Position numbers and translations under genes: made by a program. 64,000 bases of DNA, taken from contig NZ_JAUSUP010000008.1 of the NCBI RefSeq assembly GCF_030814115.1, forward strand, positions 1 to 64,000, in the 5' to 3' direction. The notes beneath the pieces were generated by a model that made no database searches, was not told the DNA's origin, and was given only the letters and a program-made list of their open reading frames with translations. This document shows, piece by piece, positions 1 to 9,821 of the stretch; the stretch's first letter is position 1, and every line of letters begins with the position of its first letter. The DNA is from Alkalibacillus filiformis (GTDB taxonomy: Bacteria; Bacillota; Bacilli; Bacillales; Alkalibacillaceae).

Positions 1-95
1 GCCACACCTGTTCCCATGCCGAACACAGAAGTTAAGCTCTCTAGCGCCGATGGTAGTTGGGGTTCTTCCCCTGTGAGAGTAGGACGCCGCCGGGC
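1..95 (+). rRNA. rrf: 5S rRNA, 3' part (5' end outside window)
   Basis: The first 95 bases match the 3' four fifths of a Bacillus 5S rRNA. The conserved loop CCGAACACAGAAGTTAAGC, the GCGCCGATGGTAGT segment and the 3' strand GTAGGACGCCGCC are all visible. About 20 bases at the 5' end are missing because the window starts inside the gene. It is presumably the last gene of an rrn operon, since a terminator follows at once and no tRNA follows it. Confidence 0.95.
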
Positions 96-103
96 GAACT
101 TAA

Positions 104-137
104 AGCTAAGAAGTTATTGTCTTCTTGGCTTTTTTTG
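104..137 (+). terminator. Intrinsic terminator of the rrn operon
   Basis: A 10 bp stem (AGCTAAGAAG at 104-113 with CTTCTTGGCT at 121-130, one G-T pair) with a 7 nt loop is followed by seven T. It lies directly after the 5S gene. Confidence 0.9.
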
Positions 138-225
138 TATATGATTGTAATAATAACTTGAATATAAGCGAAGGGAAATTCATATAAAAGTAAAATATAA
201 AGAGGTTTAGTAAGGGGGATATGAG

Positions 226-921
226 TTGATTGATTGGACTGCTTTATTGGGAGAGAATTTTGATGTAATGGTTTACCGCGTCATATTAGCTACTATATTG
301 TGTGGGTTGATTGGGTTTGAACGTGAATTAAAAAAACACTCTGCCGGATTCAGAACGCATATATTAGTAGGTGTTGGTGCATGCGTAATGATGCTTTTAT
401 CAGTATATGGTTTCCAACCTTACATTACTGATCACTACACAATCCGTTTCGATCCAGCTCGTATTCCTTCTTATGTTATAAGTGGAATTGGTTTTTTAGG
501 TGCTGGAACTATTTTAGTCCACGGTATGACAATTAGAGGTCTAACAACAGCAGCATCGATTTGGACAGTAGCCGGTTTAGGTTTAGTAATTGGGGCAGGT
601 ATGTATGCATTAGCTATACTTGCAACGTTAGTCGTGCTGTTAAGCTTAATTTTCCTTAACTCCTTTGAAAAATTGTTTACTAAACAAAAAACGAATAATT
701 GGGTGAACTTACAAGTGACTCAAGATGTTCATTTAGGTGAAGTACTTAACATATTTGATGAATTTGACCTTCTTATTAAGCGAATGGAGATTGAAAGTGA
801 AGATATACTTCAAAGAAATGTCTATATAGAGCTTGAAAAGAACCAAAAATTCAATAAAAATGACCTTTTAGACCGTGTGAGCAAAATTGAAAATGTAACG
901 TATATTTATGAACGAAATTAA
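226..921 (+). CDS. MgtC/SapB family membrane protein
   Basis: This 231 aa protein has a hydrophobic N-terminal region of about 150 residues with several membrane segments, then a soluble C-terminal domain of about 80 residues. The family core is visible: GFERELK followed by GFRTHILVGVGAC near residues 30-55, and ISGIGFLGAGTI with the GLTTAASIW motif near residues 85-115. MgtC-type proteins are linked to growth in low magnesium and to effects on the F-type ATPase in other bacteria; the role here is inferred. The start is TTG, with a GGGGG ribosome binding site at 214-218. It is a single-gene unit between an rrn operon and the ctsR operon and has its own terminator. Confidence 0.85.
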   Translation: MIDWTALLGENFDVMVYRVILATILCGLIGFERELKKHSAGFRTHILVGVGACVMMLLSVYGFQPYITDHYTIRFDPARIPSYVISGIGFLGAGTILVHGMTIRGLTTAASIWTVAGLGLVIGAGMYALAILATLVVLLSLIFLNSFEKLFTKQKTNNWVNLQVTQDVHLGEVLNIFDEFDLLIKRMEIESEDILQRNVYIELEKNQKFNKNDLLDRVSKIENVTYIYERN

Positions 922-927
922 CTAGTG

Positions 928-963
928 ACGCCCCTTACGCATATTTATGTGAGGGGTGTTTTT
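928..963 (+). terminator. Terminator after the mgtC-like gene
   Basis: A C-rich arm starting ACGCCCCTTACG pairs with TGTGAGGGGTGT and is followed by a T run. It lies seven bases after the stop codon. Confidence 0.85.
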
Positions 964-1000
964 GTCTTAAATTATTGAAATTAAGTTTAAATCAAAATGT

Positions 1001-1060
1001 TTGCATCATAATAAATTGTGGGTATAATAAAAGTATAGTCAAAGATAGTCAAAGTCAAAC
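1001..1060 (+). promoter_or_regulatory. ctsR promoter with CtsR operator
   Basis: A sigma-A-like promoter, TTGCAT (1001-1006), 16 bp spacer, TATAAT (1023-1028), is followed by a perfect match to the known CtsR box. That box is a direct heptad repeat AGTCAAA-GAT-AGTCAAA at 1037-1053. A further GTCAAA follows at 1054-1059. The operator covers the expected transcription start, which fits autorepression of the operon by CtsR. Confidence 0.92.
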
Positions 1061-1113
1061 TTATAGCTCTTTGTTCTATGTTTTTTTATAACTGTTTTGA
1101 AGGAGGGAATGCG

Positions 1114-1578
1114 GTGAGGAATATTTCAGACGTTATTGAAGATTATTTAAAAAAGGTAATTAAGTCGAGCAATAGTGACGTTGTTGAATTAAAGCGTAGT
1201 GAAATTGCTGACCGTTTCGAGTGTGTCCCTTCACAAATTAATTACGTCATTAACACCCGTTTTACTTTGGAAAAAGGTTACTTAGTTGAAAGTAAACGTG
1301 GTGGTGGTGGGTATATAAGGATTATCCGATTAAAACCTAAATCAAACCAAGAGTTAATAAGAGAAATGGATTTAATTGCAGAGCATCCTTTACCTCAACA
1401 AGCAGCGTTCGACTTAGTGGAGCGATTAAAAGAGGAAGACTTAATAACAGAACGAGAAAAGCGACTAATGTTCAAGGTTTTACATCGTGACATATTAGAT
1501 ATACCTTTACCGAAACGTGATCATGTTCGTTCTAGAATATTTAAAGAGTTGCTAACAACTATAAAAATGTATGGTTGA
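1114..1578 (+). CDS. ctsR: Transcriptional repressor CtsR
   Basis: CtsR is the class III heat-shock repressor that binds heptad repeats upstream of clp genes. The 154 aa protein has the winged helix-turn-helix (about residues 25-70) with ELKRSEIADRF and the segment VPSQINYVINTRFT. The heat-sensing glycine loop has Arg62 followed by four glycines (63-66); Arg62 is the family residue that McsB phosphorylates. I chose the GTG at 1114 because AAGGAGGG (1100-1107) precedes it and the protein then begins like B. subtilis CtsR; an in-frame upstream ATG at 1078 lacks such a site. It is first in the ctsR-mcsA-mcsB-clpC operon and is preceded by its own operator. Confidence 0.95.
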   Translation: MRNISDVIEDYLKKVIKSSNSDVVELKRSEIADRFECVPSQINYVINTRFTLEKGYLVESKRGGGGYIRIIRLKPKSNQELIREMDLIAEHPLPQQAAFDLVERLKEEDLITEREKRLMFKVLHRDILDIPLPKRDHVRSRIFKELLTTIKMYG

Positions 1579-1592
1579 TTGGAGGGTCTATG

Positions 1593-2138
1593 ATGCAATG
1601 TCAAAAATGCCAACAACATGAGGCATCAGTTCATTACACTCAAGTAGTCAATGGCCAAAAAAAAGAAGTACATTTATGTGAGCAGTGTGCTCATGAAGAA
1701 GGTTATATGAATTTTACAAATGAAAGTTTGTCACTTCATCATTTTCTTACAAACATGTTTCCTTTCGACCAGGCAGTTAACCAACAACCAAAAGAACAAG
1801 TACAACGGGATCAAGGAATGACATGTGAAGGTTGTGGCTTAACGTATGCCCAATTTAGAAAAAAAGGAAAATTTGGCTGTAGTCAGTGTTATGAAACGTT
1901 TGATTCTTATTTAAATCCAATTTTTAAACGTGTTCATAGTGGTAATACTGAACATGTTGGCAAAATACCAAAACGAATCGGTGGTCAGCTTCATAAACGT
2001 AAAGAAATTGATCAATTAAAGAAAGAATTACAGCAATTAATCGAAGACGAAAACTTTGAAGAAGCAGCTGATATAAGAGATCGTATTAGAACGCTGAAGC
2101 AAGAAATAGCTGAATCAGAAAAGGGTGGTGATGCTTAA
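1593..2138 (+). CDS. mcsA: McsA, zinc-binding activator of the McsB arginine kinase
   Basis: McsA activates the protein arginine kinase McsB and helps control CtsR. Four CXXC pairs are visible at residues 3/6, 29/32, 78/81 and 96/99, which would bind zinc. A UVR-type helical hairpin (about 137-172, containing [12 protein letters not shown]) closes the 181 aa protein. The start is set by GGAGGG at 1581-1586, with ATG at 1593 six bases on; an ATG at 1590 and an in-frame TTG at 1575 are alternatives. The stop codon overlaps the mcsB ATG by one base, which indicates translational coupling. Confidence 0.93.
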   Translation: MQCQKCQQHEASVHYTQVVNGQKKEVHLCEQCAHEEGYMNFTNESLSLHHFLTNMFPFDQAVNQQPKEQVQRDQGMTCEGCGLTYAQFRKKGKFGCSQCYETFDSYLNPIFKRVHSGNTEHVGKIPKRIGGQLHKRKEIDQLKKELQQLIEDENFEEAADIRDRIRTLKQEIAESEKGGDA

Positions 2139-3211
2139 TGTCATTACAAGATTTTATTAACGATGCAATCAGCCCTTGGATGAATAATGAAGGTAATGAT
2201 TCTGATATTGTATTAAGCACACGTATACGATTAGCACGTAACTTAGAGCAAGTACCATTCCCAACAAGTCAGGATCAAGCTTCTCAACAGAAAGTGTTAC
2301 AACATGTTGAACAAGAATTTAATGAACAAAGCTATGAGTCATTTAAACAGTTTCAGCTTGTCAAAATGGGTGAATTAGAACCTATAGAAAAGAGAGTGTT
2401 AGTTGAAAAACATCTCATTAGCCCTAATTTAGCAGAAAATACAGAGACAGGTGCGGTACTTATTTCAGAGAACGAACAAGCATCTATTATGGTTAATGAA
2501 GAAGATCACCTGCGAATTCAACTTTATTATCCAGGCTTTGAATTGTCTGAAGCATTACAACAGGCACAAAAATTAGATGACTGGTTTGAAGAGCGTACAC
2601 GTTATGCCTTTGATGAACATAAAGGTTATTTAACGAGCTGCCCAACGAATGTCGGTACGGGGCTTAGGGCATCCATTATGATGCATTTACCAGCATTAAC
2701 AATCACTAATCAGATGAACCAGATCGTTCCTGAGATTAACAAAATAGGATTAGTCGTTCGTGGTATATACGGTGAAGGGAGCGAGGCTTTAGGTCAGCTT
2801 TATCAGATATCCAACCAAATGACTTTAGGTAAGTCAGAAGAGGATATTGTTGAAGATTTAAAGAGTGTCGTAAAGCAAGTTATTGAAAGTGAGCGAAAAG
2901 CACGTGAATGGGTTATGCAACAATCGGGTATACAGTTAGAAGACCGAATCTTCCGTTCATATGGTGTTTTAGCTCATAGTAGAATTATTGAATCTAAAGA
3001 AGCTGCCAAATGTTTATCTGATGTTCGTTTAGGTATTGACTTAGGTTTAATTAAAAACGTATCAAAAAACATCTTGAATGAGCTTATGGTACTAACTCAA
3101 CCCGGTTTTTTACAACATTACGCAAAAAAATCGTTGCATCCAAATGAGCGTGATTGGTTTAGAGCTAACTTAATTCGTGAAAGATTACAATTAGAGCAGT
3201 ATAAGAATTAG
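2138..3211 (+). CDS. mcsB: Protein arginine kinase McsB
   Basis: McsB transfers phosphate from ATP to arginine side chains, which tags proteins for ClpC-ClpP and inactivates CtsR. It is related to phosphagen kinases. The 357 aa protein has the N-terminal STRIRLARN motif near residues 27-35, a phosphagen-kinase-type [13 protein letters not shown] segment with the active-site cysteine near residue 165, and a C-terminal helical part. Length is close to the roughly 360 aa known for Bacillus. It starts on the last base of the mcsA stop codon and is followed 16 bases later by clpC. Confidence 0.95.
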   Translation: MSLQDFINDAISPWMNNEGNDSDIVLSTRIRLARNLEQVPFPTSQDQASQQKVLQHVEQEFNEQSYESFKQFQLVKMGELEPIEKRVLVEKHLISPNLAENTETGAVLISENEQASIMVNEEDHLRIQLYYPGFELSEALQQAQKLDDWFEERTRYAFDEHKGYLTSCPTNVGTGLRASIMMHLPALTITNQMNQIVPEINKIGLVVRGIYGEGSEALGQLYQISNQMTLGKSEEDIVEDLKSVVKQVIESERKAREWVMQQSGIQLEDRIFRSYGVLAHSRIIESKEAAKCLSDVRLGIDLGLIKNVSKNILNELMVLTQPGFLQHYAKKSLHPNERDWFRANLIRERLQLEQYKN

Positions 3212-3227
3212 AAGGAGGTCATCAAAT

Positions 3228-5690
3228 ATGATGTTTGGACGATTTACAGAACGCGCACAAAAAGTTCTTGCATTATCCCAAGAAGAAGCCGTTCGATTAG
3301 GGCATAATAATATAGGTACAGAACACATTTTATTAGGATTAATTAAAGAAGGCGATGGGATTGCAGCTAAAGCTTTAAAATCTTTAAATGTAACAGCTGA
3401 ACAGATTCAAGAAGAAGTTGAACAATTAATTGGAACAGGCCAAAGTAACCAACAAACGATCCATTACACGCCAAGAGCGAAAAAAGTCATTGAGCTATCT
3501 ATGGATGAAGCACGTAAGTTAAATCATTCATATGTTGGAACTGAGCATATTTTGTTAGGTTTAATTCGTGAAGGTGAAGGTGTTGCCGCACGTGTATTTA
3601 ACAACTTAGGAGTCAGCTTAAATAAAGCGCGTCAACAAGTGTTACAACTACTAGGTAGTAACGAATCAACATCTAACCAACGTCAACAAAAGCAATCTAA
3701 CAGTGCCAATACACCAACGCTAGATTCATTGGCTCGAGACTTAACGACAGTTGCACGTGAAGGTGGCATTGACCCTGTCATTGGCCGTGGTAAAGAAATT
3801 GAACGTGTCATTCAAGTGTTAAGTCGTCGCCGTAAAAACAATCCTGTGTTAATCGGTGAGCCAGGTGTAGGTAAAACAGCCATTGCTGAAGGTTTAGCTC
3901 AACAAATTGTGAATAATGAAGTGCCTGAAATCCTCCGTGATAAGCGTGTTATGACACTTGATATGGGTACAGTTGTAGCAGGTACGAAATATCGTGGTGA
4001 GTTTGAAGACCGTTTGAAAAAGGTTATGGAAGAGATTCGCCAAGCTAGAAATATTATTCTATTTATCGACGAGTTGCACACATTAATCGGTGCAGGTGGT
4101 GCAGAAGGTGCTATTGATGCATCCAACATTTTAAAACCAGCTTTGGCGCGTGGTGACTTACAATGTATTGGTGCAACGACGTTAGATGAGTATCGTAAGT
4201 ATATTGAGAAAGATGCTGCACTTGAGCGTCGTTTCCAACCTATTCAAGTTGATGAACCAACACCTGATGAATCACAACAAATTTTAGAAGGTTTAAGAGA
4301 TCGTTATGAAGCACACCACCGTGTAACGATTTCAGATGATGCTATAGAAAGTGCTGTACGCCTATCAGACCGTTATATTACGGATCGTTTCTTACCAGAT
4401 AAGGCGATTGACTTGATCGATGAGGCAGCTTCACGTGTAAGGTTAAGAAGTTACACAGCTCCACCGAACTTAAAAGAATTAGAGCAAAAACTAGAAGAAG
4501 TGAAGAAAGAAAAAGATGCAGCTGTTCAAAGTCAAGAATTTGAAAAAGCAGCTTCATTAAGAGATAAAGAGCAAAAGCTAAAAGATGAGCTTGCTAAGAC
4601 GAAAGACGAATGGAAAGAAAAACAAGGTAAAGAAAGTTCTGAAGTGACGTTAGATGATATTGCGCACGTCGTTTCAACTTGGACTGGAGTGCCAGTATCG
4701 AAACTTGCTAAAGATGATAAAGAAAAACTGCTTAACTTAGAAGAAACATTACACGGCCGTGTCATTGGTCAAGATGAAGCGGTTAAGGCTGTTTCAAAAG
4801 CGGTTAGACGTGCACGTGCCGGGTTAAAAGACCCGAAACGACCAATCGGTTCGTTTATCTTCTTAGGGCCAACAGGTGTTGGTAAAACGGAGCTTGCTAG
4901 AGCACTAGCTTCTTCAATGTTCGAAGATGAAGATGCGATGATTCGGATCGACATGTCTGAGTATATGGAGAAACACGCGACCTCTCGTTTAGTAGGTTCA
5001 CCTCCAGGCTATGTCGGTTATGAAGAAGGTGGCCAATTAACTGAGAAGGTTCGTACTAAACCATATTCAGTTATTTTACTAGATGAGATTGAGAAGGCGC
5101 ATCCTGAAGTATTCAATATTCTACTACAAGTGCTAGAAGATGGTCGCTTAACAGATTCTAAAGGTCGAGTGGTCGACTTCCGCAATACGGTGTTAATTAT
5201 GACATCTAACGTTGGTGCTCATGAGTTAAAACGTCAAAAATACGTAGGCTTTAGCGTAAATGACAACCAACAAGATCATAAACAAATGAAATCTAAAGTA
5301 ATGGAAGAGTTGAAAAAAGCGTTCCGTCCAGAATTTCTAAACCGTGTGGATGAAACGATCGTCTTCCATTCACTAGAAGAGAAGCATATTCAAGAAATTG
5401 TCCAGTTAATGGTTAAACAGCTACAAGACCGTTTAACAGATAGTGACATTAATTTCACGCTGACTGAAAAAGCAATTAAACAAATTGCAGATGAGGGTAT
5501 GGATTTAGAATATGGTGCAAGACCATTGCGTCGTTCAATCCAAAAGAACGTGGAAGACTTCTTATCTGAAGAACTACTAAGTGGTACAATTAGTACAGGT
5601 CAAGAAGTTAAAATTGATGTTAACGATGAAGGTGAGTTTTACATTTCATCTACAAAACCACTCGAAAAAGAAACAAGCGAACAGTCATAA
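3228..5690 (+). CDS. clpC: AAA+ unfoldase ClpC
   Basis: ClpC is a hexameric HSP100 unfoldase that feeds arginine-phosphorylated or adaptor-bound proteins to ClpP. The 820 aa protein has two N-terminal Clp repeats (about 1-145), AAA module 1 with Walker A GEPGVGKT at 210-217, a middle domain with a UVR-like coiled coil (about 415-460), and AAA module 2 with Walker A GPTGVGKT at 547-554. The ClpC-type start [11 protein letters not shown] is preceded by GAAGGAGG. It is last in the CtsR-controlled operon, and a strong terminator follows within six bases of the stop. Confidence 0.97.
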   Translation: MMFGRFTERAQKVLALSQEEAVRLGHNNIGTEHILLGLIKEGDGIAAKALKSLNVTAEQIQEEVEQLIGTGQSNQQTIHYTPRAKKVIELSMDEARKLNHSYVGTEHILLGLIREGEGVAARVFNNLGVSLNKARQQVLQLLGSNESTSNQRQQKQSNSANTPTLDSLARDLTTVAREGGIDPVIGRGKEIERVIQVLSRRRKNNPVLIGEPGVGKTAIAEGLAQQIVNNEVPEILRDKRVMTLDMGTVVAGTKYRGEFEDRLKKVMEEIRQARNIILFIDELHTLIGAGGAEGAIDASNILKPALARGDLQCIGATTLDEYRKYIEKDAALERRFQPIQVDEPTPDESQQILEGLRDRYEAHHRVTISDDAIESAVRLSDRYITDRFLPDKAIDLIDEAASRVRLRSYTAPPNLKELEQKLEEVKKEKDAAVQSQEFEKAASLRDKEQKLKDELAKTKDEWKEKQGKESSEVTLDDIAHVVSTWTGVPVSKLAKDDKEKLLNLEETLHGRVIGQDEAVKAVSKAVRRARAGLKDPKRPIGSFIFLGPTGVGKTELARALASSMFEDEDAMIRIDMSEYMEKHATSRLVGSPPGYVGYEEGGQLTEKVRTKPYSVILLDEIEKAHPEVFNILLQVLEDGRLTDSKGRVVDFRNTVLIMTSNVGAHELKRQKYVGFSVNDNQQDHKQMKSKVMEELKKAFRPEFLNRVDETIVFHSLEEKHIQEIVQLMVKQLQDRLTDSDINFTLTEKAIKQIADEGMDLEYGARPLRRSIQKNVEDFLSEELLSGTISTGQEVKIDVNDEGEFYISSTKPLEKETSEQS

Positions 5691-5695
5691 TGTTT

Positions 5696-5730
5696 AACAG
5701 CCGGATTGACCTATTAAATCCGGCTGTTTT
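5696..5730 (+). terminator. Terminator of the ctsR-clpC operon
   Basis: A 12 bp perfect stem (AACAGCCGGATT at 5696-5707 with AATCCGGCTGTT at 5717-5728) has a 9 nt loop and a T run. It separates clpC from radA. Confidence 0.92.
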
Positions 5731-5788
5731 CCATATTGTGATCGTTTAGTAAACCGTTAATTTGTAATTAGAAAGGGAGACGACCATC

Positions 5789-7162
5789 ATGGCTAAAGCT
5801 AAAGTAATATTTTTCTGCCAAGAATGTGGTTACGAATCACCAAAATGGATGGGGAAATGTCCAGCATGTCATCAATGGAATACGTTAGTAGAAGAAAAAG
5901 TTTCTAAAAAATCCGAGCGACATGAAGTAGGGAGTAATCAATCGAAAAAACGTAAAAAGCCTCAATCACTTAAAGAAGTATCATCAAAAGAAGAATCACG
6001 TTTAACGACTAACATGGAAGAATTAAACCGCGTATTAGGTGGCGGAATTGTTCCAGGGTCACTCGTATTAATTGGAGGAGACCCAGGAATTGGTAAGTCC
6101 ACTTTGCTACTACAGTTATCTTCTCAAGTGGCTAACTTAAATATGAATGTTTTGTACATATCAGGTGAAGAATCGGAAAAGCAAACAAAGCTTAGAGCAG
6201 ACCGCCTTGATGTAAGTGAGAATGATTTGTTTATTATGGCGGAGACGAACATAGAGTATGTGATCGATGCAATTGATGAAATGAATCCTTCATTTGTCGT
6301 CATTGACTCGATCCAAACCGTTTATCATGATGCAGTGACGTCAGCACCAGGTTCTGTTTCACAAGTAAGGGAATGTACAAGTGCGCTGATGAAACTTGCT
6401 AAGTCAAAGGGGATTCCCATTTTTATAGTTGGACATGTGACTAAAGAAGGGGCAATTGCAGGTCCTAGATTGTTAGAGCACATGGTCGATACTGTTTTAT
6501 ACTTTGAAGGGGAACGTCATCATACATTTAGAATTTTAAGAAGTGTTAAAAACCGCTTTGGTAGTACGCATGAAATGGGTATTTTTGAGATGAAAGAAGA
6601 AGGTTTGGTTGAGGTTAATAATCCTTCAGAAATTTTTCTAGAGGAGCGTTCTCAAGGTGTTGCTGGTTCCACCGTTGTAGCGTCTTTAGAAGGGACTAGG
6701 CCGATGTTGGTTGAGATTCAAGCCTTAATCTCGCCTACTCAGTTCGGGCATTCAAGAAGAATGGCTACAGGACTCGATCATAACCGTGTCCCATTACTTA
6801 TGGCAGTATTAGAAAAAAGAGCAGGGCTTCTATTACAAAACCAAGACGCATATGTAAAAGTAGCAGGTGGAGTTAAGTTAGATGAACCTGCGATTGACTT
6901 AGGAGTTGCAATTAGTGTTGCTTCAAGTTTCCGTGATCACCCGACTAGACCTGACGATGTGTTTATCGGTGAAGTAGGGTTAACAGGAGAAGTAAGAAGA
7001 GTCGCACGTATAGAGCAGCGTGTTCAAGAAGCGGCAAAGTTGGGATTTAAACGGATTATTTTACCGCGAAAAAATTTAGGTAGCTTTACAGCGCCGGACG
7101 GGGTGGAGTTAGTAGGTGTTGATTCTGTTCACGAAGCATTGAAAGAAGGTTTAGGTGAATAG
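5789..7162 (+). CDS. radA: DNA repair/recombination ATPase RadA
   Basis: RadA (Sms) is a RecA-related hexameric helicase that processes branched recombination intermediates. The 457 aa protein has an N-terminal zinc finger (C10, C13, C24, C27), Walker [11 protein letters not shown] at 96-105, the family-specific KNRFG motif at 254-258, and a C-terminal Lon-like domain from about residue 280. The start follows GAAAGGGAG. In B. subtilis the next gene is disA, whose product contacts RadA; here no disA follows and the next gene is yacL. Confidence 0.96.
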   Translation: MAKAKVIFFCQECGYESPKWMGKCPACHQWNTLVEEKVSKKSERHEVGSNQSKKRKKPQSLKEVSSKEESRLTTNMEELNRVLGGGIVPGSLVLIGGDPGIGKSTLLLQLSSQVANLNMNVLYISGEESEKQTKLRADRLDVSENDLFIMAETNIEYVIDAIDEMNPSFVVIDSIQTVYHDAVTSAPGSVSQVRECTSALMKLAKSKGIPIFIVGHVTKEGAIAGPRLLEHMVDTVLYFEGERHHTFRILRSVKNRFGSTHEMGIFEMKEEGLVEVNNPSEIFLEERSQGVAGSTVVASLEGTRPMLVEIQALISPTQFGHSRRMATGLDHNRVPLLMAVLEKRAGLLLQNQDAYVKVAGGVKLDEPAIDLGVAISVASSFRDHPTRPDDVFIGEVGLTGEVRRVARIEQRVQEAAKLGFKRIILPRKNLGSFTAPDGVELVGVDSVHEALKEGLGE

Positions 7163-7192
7163 TGTTACAAAATAAAAATATTTGTAACACAA

Positions 7193-7317
7193 TTGACATA
7201 CAATCTTGAGAAGTGATATAATATTTGTTATTTTATTTTGACGTATTTTCGGTGAGCATGGTATAATTTACAATTATAGTTAAAAATCAATAACTGACTT
7301 ATGCTCACCGCTTTTTT
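7193..7317 (+). promoter_or_regulatory. Tandem promoters nested in a terminator-like inverted repeat, upstream of yacL
   Basis: Two sigma-A-like promoters are visible: P1 TTGACA (7193-7198) N18 TATAAT (7217-7222) and P2 TTGACG (7238-7243) N18 TATAAT (7262-7267). A perfect 10 bp inverted repeat, CGGTGAGCAT (7250-7259) and ATGCTCACCG (7301-7310), ends in a run of seven T. P2's -10 box lies in its loop. RNA from P1 would carry both arms, whereas RNA from P2 would carry only the second. Differential termination is inferred. Confidence 0.7.
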
Positions 7318-7348
7318 TGGTGAAACTAGTAAACAGGAGGTGCATAGT

Positions 7349-8440
7349 GTGTTGAAAAGAATTATTCAGCTATTTATAGTAGTAGCTGGTGGTGCGCTAG
7401 GGTATGTCTATTTTTCCGATCTAGCGTCTTTAGCAGGTTTTGAAGAGCCAAGTTGGCTTATTCCGTACATTGGATTAGTGTTAGGTGCAATCATATTATT
7501 TTTATTAACGTTTTGGGTTGTTGATTATGTTGTTGATTTTCTTAAAATTATTGAAGAAAAACTTGTTAAAGCACCAGTTGGCGATTTATTGTTTGGAAGT
7601 TTAGGACTCATTGTCGGGCTAGTGACCGCATTTTTAGTTAATATTTATTTACAAGGGTTTGGTATTCCGCTTGTCTCAGAGATTTTACCAATCTTCGTAA
7701 CCGTTATTCTAGGTTATTTAGGCTTTCAAGTCGGCTTTAAACGTCGAAATGAATTTATTGGCCTTCTAACTAAAGGGCGAAACAAAGATAAAGAGGATGC
7801 AATGATGGGTGACGCTTCAGAAAGCGGAAGCGTACGACCGAAAATATTAGATACTAGTGTCATCATTGATGGTAGAATTGCTGATATTTGTGACACACAT
7901 TTTTTAGAAGGCTCAATCATCATTCCTCACTTTGTATTAGAAGAACTACAGCATATTGCCGATTCTTCAGATGTGCTTAAACGTAATCGTGGTCGAAGAG
8001 GACTTGATATACTTAATCGATTACAAAAAGAAGTACCAGTTGATGTTCAGATCTATGAAGGTGACTTTGAAGATATCCAAGAAGTAGATAGTAAGTTAGT
8101 AAAATTAACGAAACTATTAGACGGCGTTTTAGTAACAAATGATTTTAACTTAAATAAAGTATCTGAGTTTCAAAATGTAACGGTATTAAACATTAATGAT
8201 CTTGCTAATGCTGTTAAGCCAGTTGTTTTACCGGGCGAAGAGATGAATGTTCATGTCATTAAAGCTGGTAAAGAAGATAAGCAAGGCGTTGCTTACTTAG
8301 ATGACGGGACGATGATCGTTGTTGAAGATGGTAAAGGATTCATTGGTGATGCACTTGATGTCATTGTAACGAGTGTGTTGCAAACATCAGCAGGTCGTAT
8401 GATTTTTGCCAAACCGAAAGCAATGGAAAAAGCGCAATAA
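7349..8440 (+). CDS. yacL: PIN and TRAM domain protein, YacL family
   Basis: This 363 aa protein has about four N-terminal membrane segments (about residues 5-130), a PIN-type nuclease fold (about 160-285) starting with [14 protein letters not shown], whose first acidic residue is Asp168, and a C-terminal TRAM domain (about 295-355). PIN domains are usually metal-dependent RNases; the substrate of this membrane-tethered family is unknown to me. The GTG at 7349 is chosen because AGGAGG (7335-7340) lies 8 bases before it and the product then begins LKRIIQ like its Bacillus relatives; an upstream in-frame ATG at 7301 overlaps the inverted-repeat arm. Confidence 0.88.
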   Translation: MLKRIIQLFIVVAGGALGYVYFSDLASLAGFEEPSWLIPYIGLVLGAIILFLLTFWVVDYVVDFLKIIEEKLVKAPVGDLLFGSLGLIVGLVTAFLVNIYLQGFGIPLVSEILPIFVTVILGYLGFQVGFKRRNEFIGLLTKGRNKDKEDAMMGDASESGSVRPKILDTSVIIDGRIADICDTHFLEGSIIIPHFVLEELQHIADSSDVLKRNRGRRGLDILNRLQKEVPVDVQIYEGDFEDIQEVDSKLVKLTKLLDGVLVTNDFNLNKVSEFQNVTVLNINDLANAVKPVVLPGEEMNVHVIKAGKEDKQGVAYLDDGTMIVVEDGKGFIGDALDVIVTSVLQTSAGRMIFAKPKAMEKAQ

Positions 8441-8450
8441 TATAATTTTA

Positions 8451-8496
8451 AAGGACTGACGCCATTCAATATTTAATGGTTTCGTCAGTCCTTTTT
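8451..8496 (+). terminator. Terminator after yacL
   Basis: AAGGACTGACG (8451-8461) pairs with CGTCAGTCCTT (8483-8493), with an inner CCATT/AATGG stem, and five T close the structure. Confidence 0.92.
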
Positions 8497-8592
8497 ATTT
8501 ATATTTGAGACCGAGAATATGTGTTTATATTGTGAAATTAGTGTAAAATAGGTGGTACATAAGAGAGTTTTTCAAAAGGAAAGGGAATATAT

Positions 8593-9777
8593 ATGGGGAA
8601 CTATCAAGCGATTGTTTTAGCAGCTGGTCAAGGAAAGCGGATGGGCGTCGGTCATAATAAGCAATTGATTACGTTAGGTGATCGGCCGTTAATTGCCCAT
8701 ACCCTTCAAGTATTCGAAGATGATCCATGGTGCTCAGCGATTTATCTCGTTGTCCATCTAGATGAACAGGTCGTTATGCAGGACATTGTTAACGAACACG
8801 GTTTTTCTAAGGTCGTTAAGTTCGTGAGCGGTGGACTTGAAAGACAACACAGTGTTAAACATGCAGTAGATTCATTGACTGATGAAATGATTACTTTTGT
8901 CCATGATGGAGCAAGACCTTTTGTTTCACAAGAAGAATTACATAAGTTGTATGAAGCGACGGTTTTACATGGAGCTGCATTTTTGGCAACACGTGTGACA
9001 GATACTATTAAACAAGTTGAAGGTCATGAGGTGAAAACGTTAGACCGAAGTAAACTATACCAAGCTCAAACACCACAAGCGTTTACTTACAAATGGCTAA
9101 CAGAAGCGCATGATTACGCAGCTGAAAACAAAGAGGTCGCAACTGATGATGTTGCACTGTTAGAGTTAATTAGCAAAAATGCAGCTGTCGTTGAAGGAAG
9201 CTATCACAATTTTAAATTGACAACACGAGAAGATATACAAAAGGCTGAAAATATGCTAAAAATAAATAGGCAAGGAAACTATAAGGAGGACCCTTCATTG
9301 TTTCGGATAGGACAAGGTTTTGATGTGCATCAATTAGTAGAGGGTAGGCCGTGTATCATTGGTGGAGTAACAATTCCGTATGAAAAAGGTTTGTTAGGCC
9401 ATTCAGATGCCGACGTTTTATTACATACAATTGCTGACGCTGCACTTGGCGCAATCGGTGAAGGTGATATCGGAAAGCATTTTCCAGACACTGACCCACA
9501 ATATGAAGGGTTGGACTCAAAAGAGTTATTACAAGAGGTATGGAATAAAGTTGAACAGTCAGGTTACACGTTAGTTAATGTAGACTGCACCATAATGGCT
9601 CAAGCACCGAAGATGGCCCCATATATAGAAGAGATGAGAAGTGTAATTGCTAACTTGTTACAAGCTGATCTAAACCAGGTCAACGTTAAGGCGACTACGA
9701 CTGAGAAGTTAGGCTTTACAGGACGTAAAGAGGGAATTGCATCACAAGCGGTCATTTTATTACAACAAAGAGCTTAA
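8593..9777 (+). CDS. ispDF: Fused IspD-IspF: MEP cytidylyltransferase and MECDP synthase
   Basis: The 394 aa reading frame joins two enzymes of the MEP isoprenoid pathway. IspD (about 1-226) makes CDP-methylerythritol and shows the nucleotide-binding [10 protein letters not shown] at 9-18. IspF (from about 236) forms the cyclodiphosphate and shows GQGFDVHQL with metal ligands Asp244 and His246, then [13 protein letters not shown]. In B. subtilis these are two adjacent genes. Here no stop codon separates them, yet AAGGAGGA and a TTG codon remain at the junction, so separate IspF may also be made. The fused length is close to the sum of the two Bacillus proteins. IspDF fusions are known mainly from alpha- and epsilon-proteobacteria. 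A single-base sequencing error seems unlikely, because both halves share one frame. Confidence 0.93.
   Translation: MGNYQAIVLAAGQGKRMGVGHNKQLITLGDRPLIAHTLQVFEDDPWCSAIYLVVHLDEQVVMQDIVNEHGFSKVVKFVSGGLERQHSVKHAVDSLTDEMITFVHDGARPFVSQEELHKLYEATVLHGAAFLATRVTDTIKQVEGHEVKTLDRSKLYQAQTPQAFTYKWLTEAHDYAAENKEVATDDVALLELISKNAAVVEGSYHNFKLTTREDIQKAENMLKINRQGNYKEDPSLFRIGQGFDVHQLVEGRPCIIGGVTIPYEKGLLGHSDADVLLHTIADAALGAIGEGDIGKHFPDTDPQYEGLDSKELLQEVWNKVEQSGYTLVNVDCTIMAQAPKMAPYIEEMRSVIANLLQADLNQVNVKATTTEKLGFTGRKEGIASQAVILLQQRA
9283..9300 (+). promoter_or_regulatory. Internal ribosome binding site and TTG start for the IspF part
   Basis: AAGGAGGA (9283-9290) stands 7 bases before an in-frame TTG (9298-9300). The next codons encode [11 protein letters not shown], exactly where a free-standing IspF would begin. 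Initiation here would yield a protein of about 159 aa. The site is translated in the fused protein as the linker residues YKEDPSL. Confidence 0.75.
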
Positions 9778-9821
9778 GTTTTGTACAATAGTGATAGGTA
9801 ATATAGAAAGGAGAACGACTC

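Noticed and set aside
226-921. Horizontal transfer of the mgtC-like gene beside the rrn operon
   Set aside because: Base composition looks like that of its neighbours and there is no integrase, repeat or tRNA boundary; simple local gene gain or rearrangement cannot be judged from the window.
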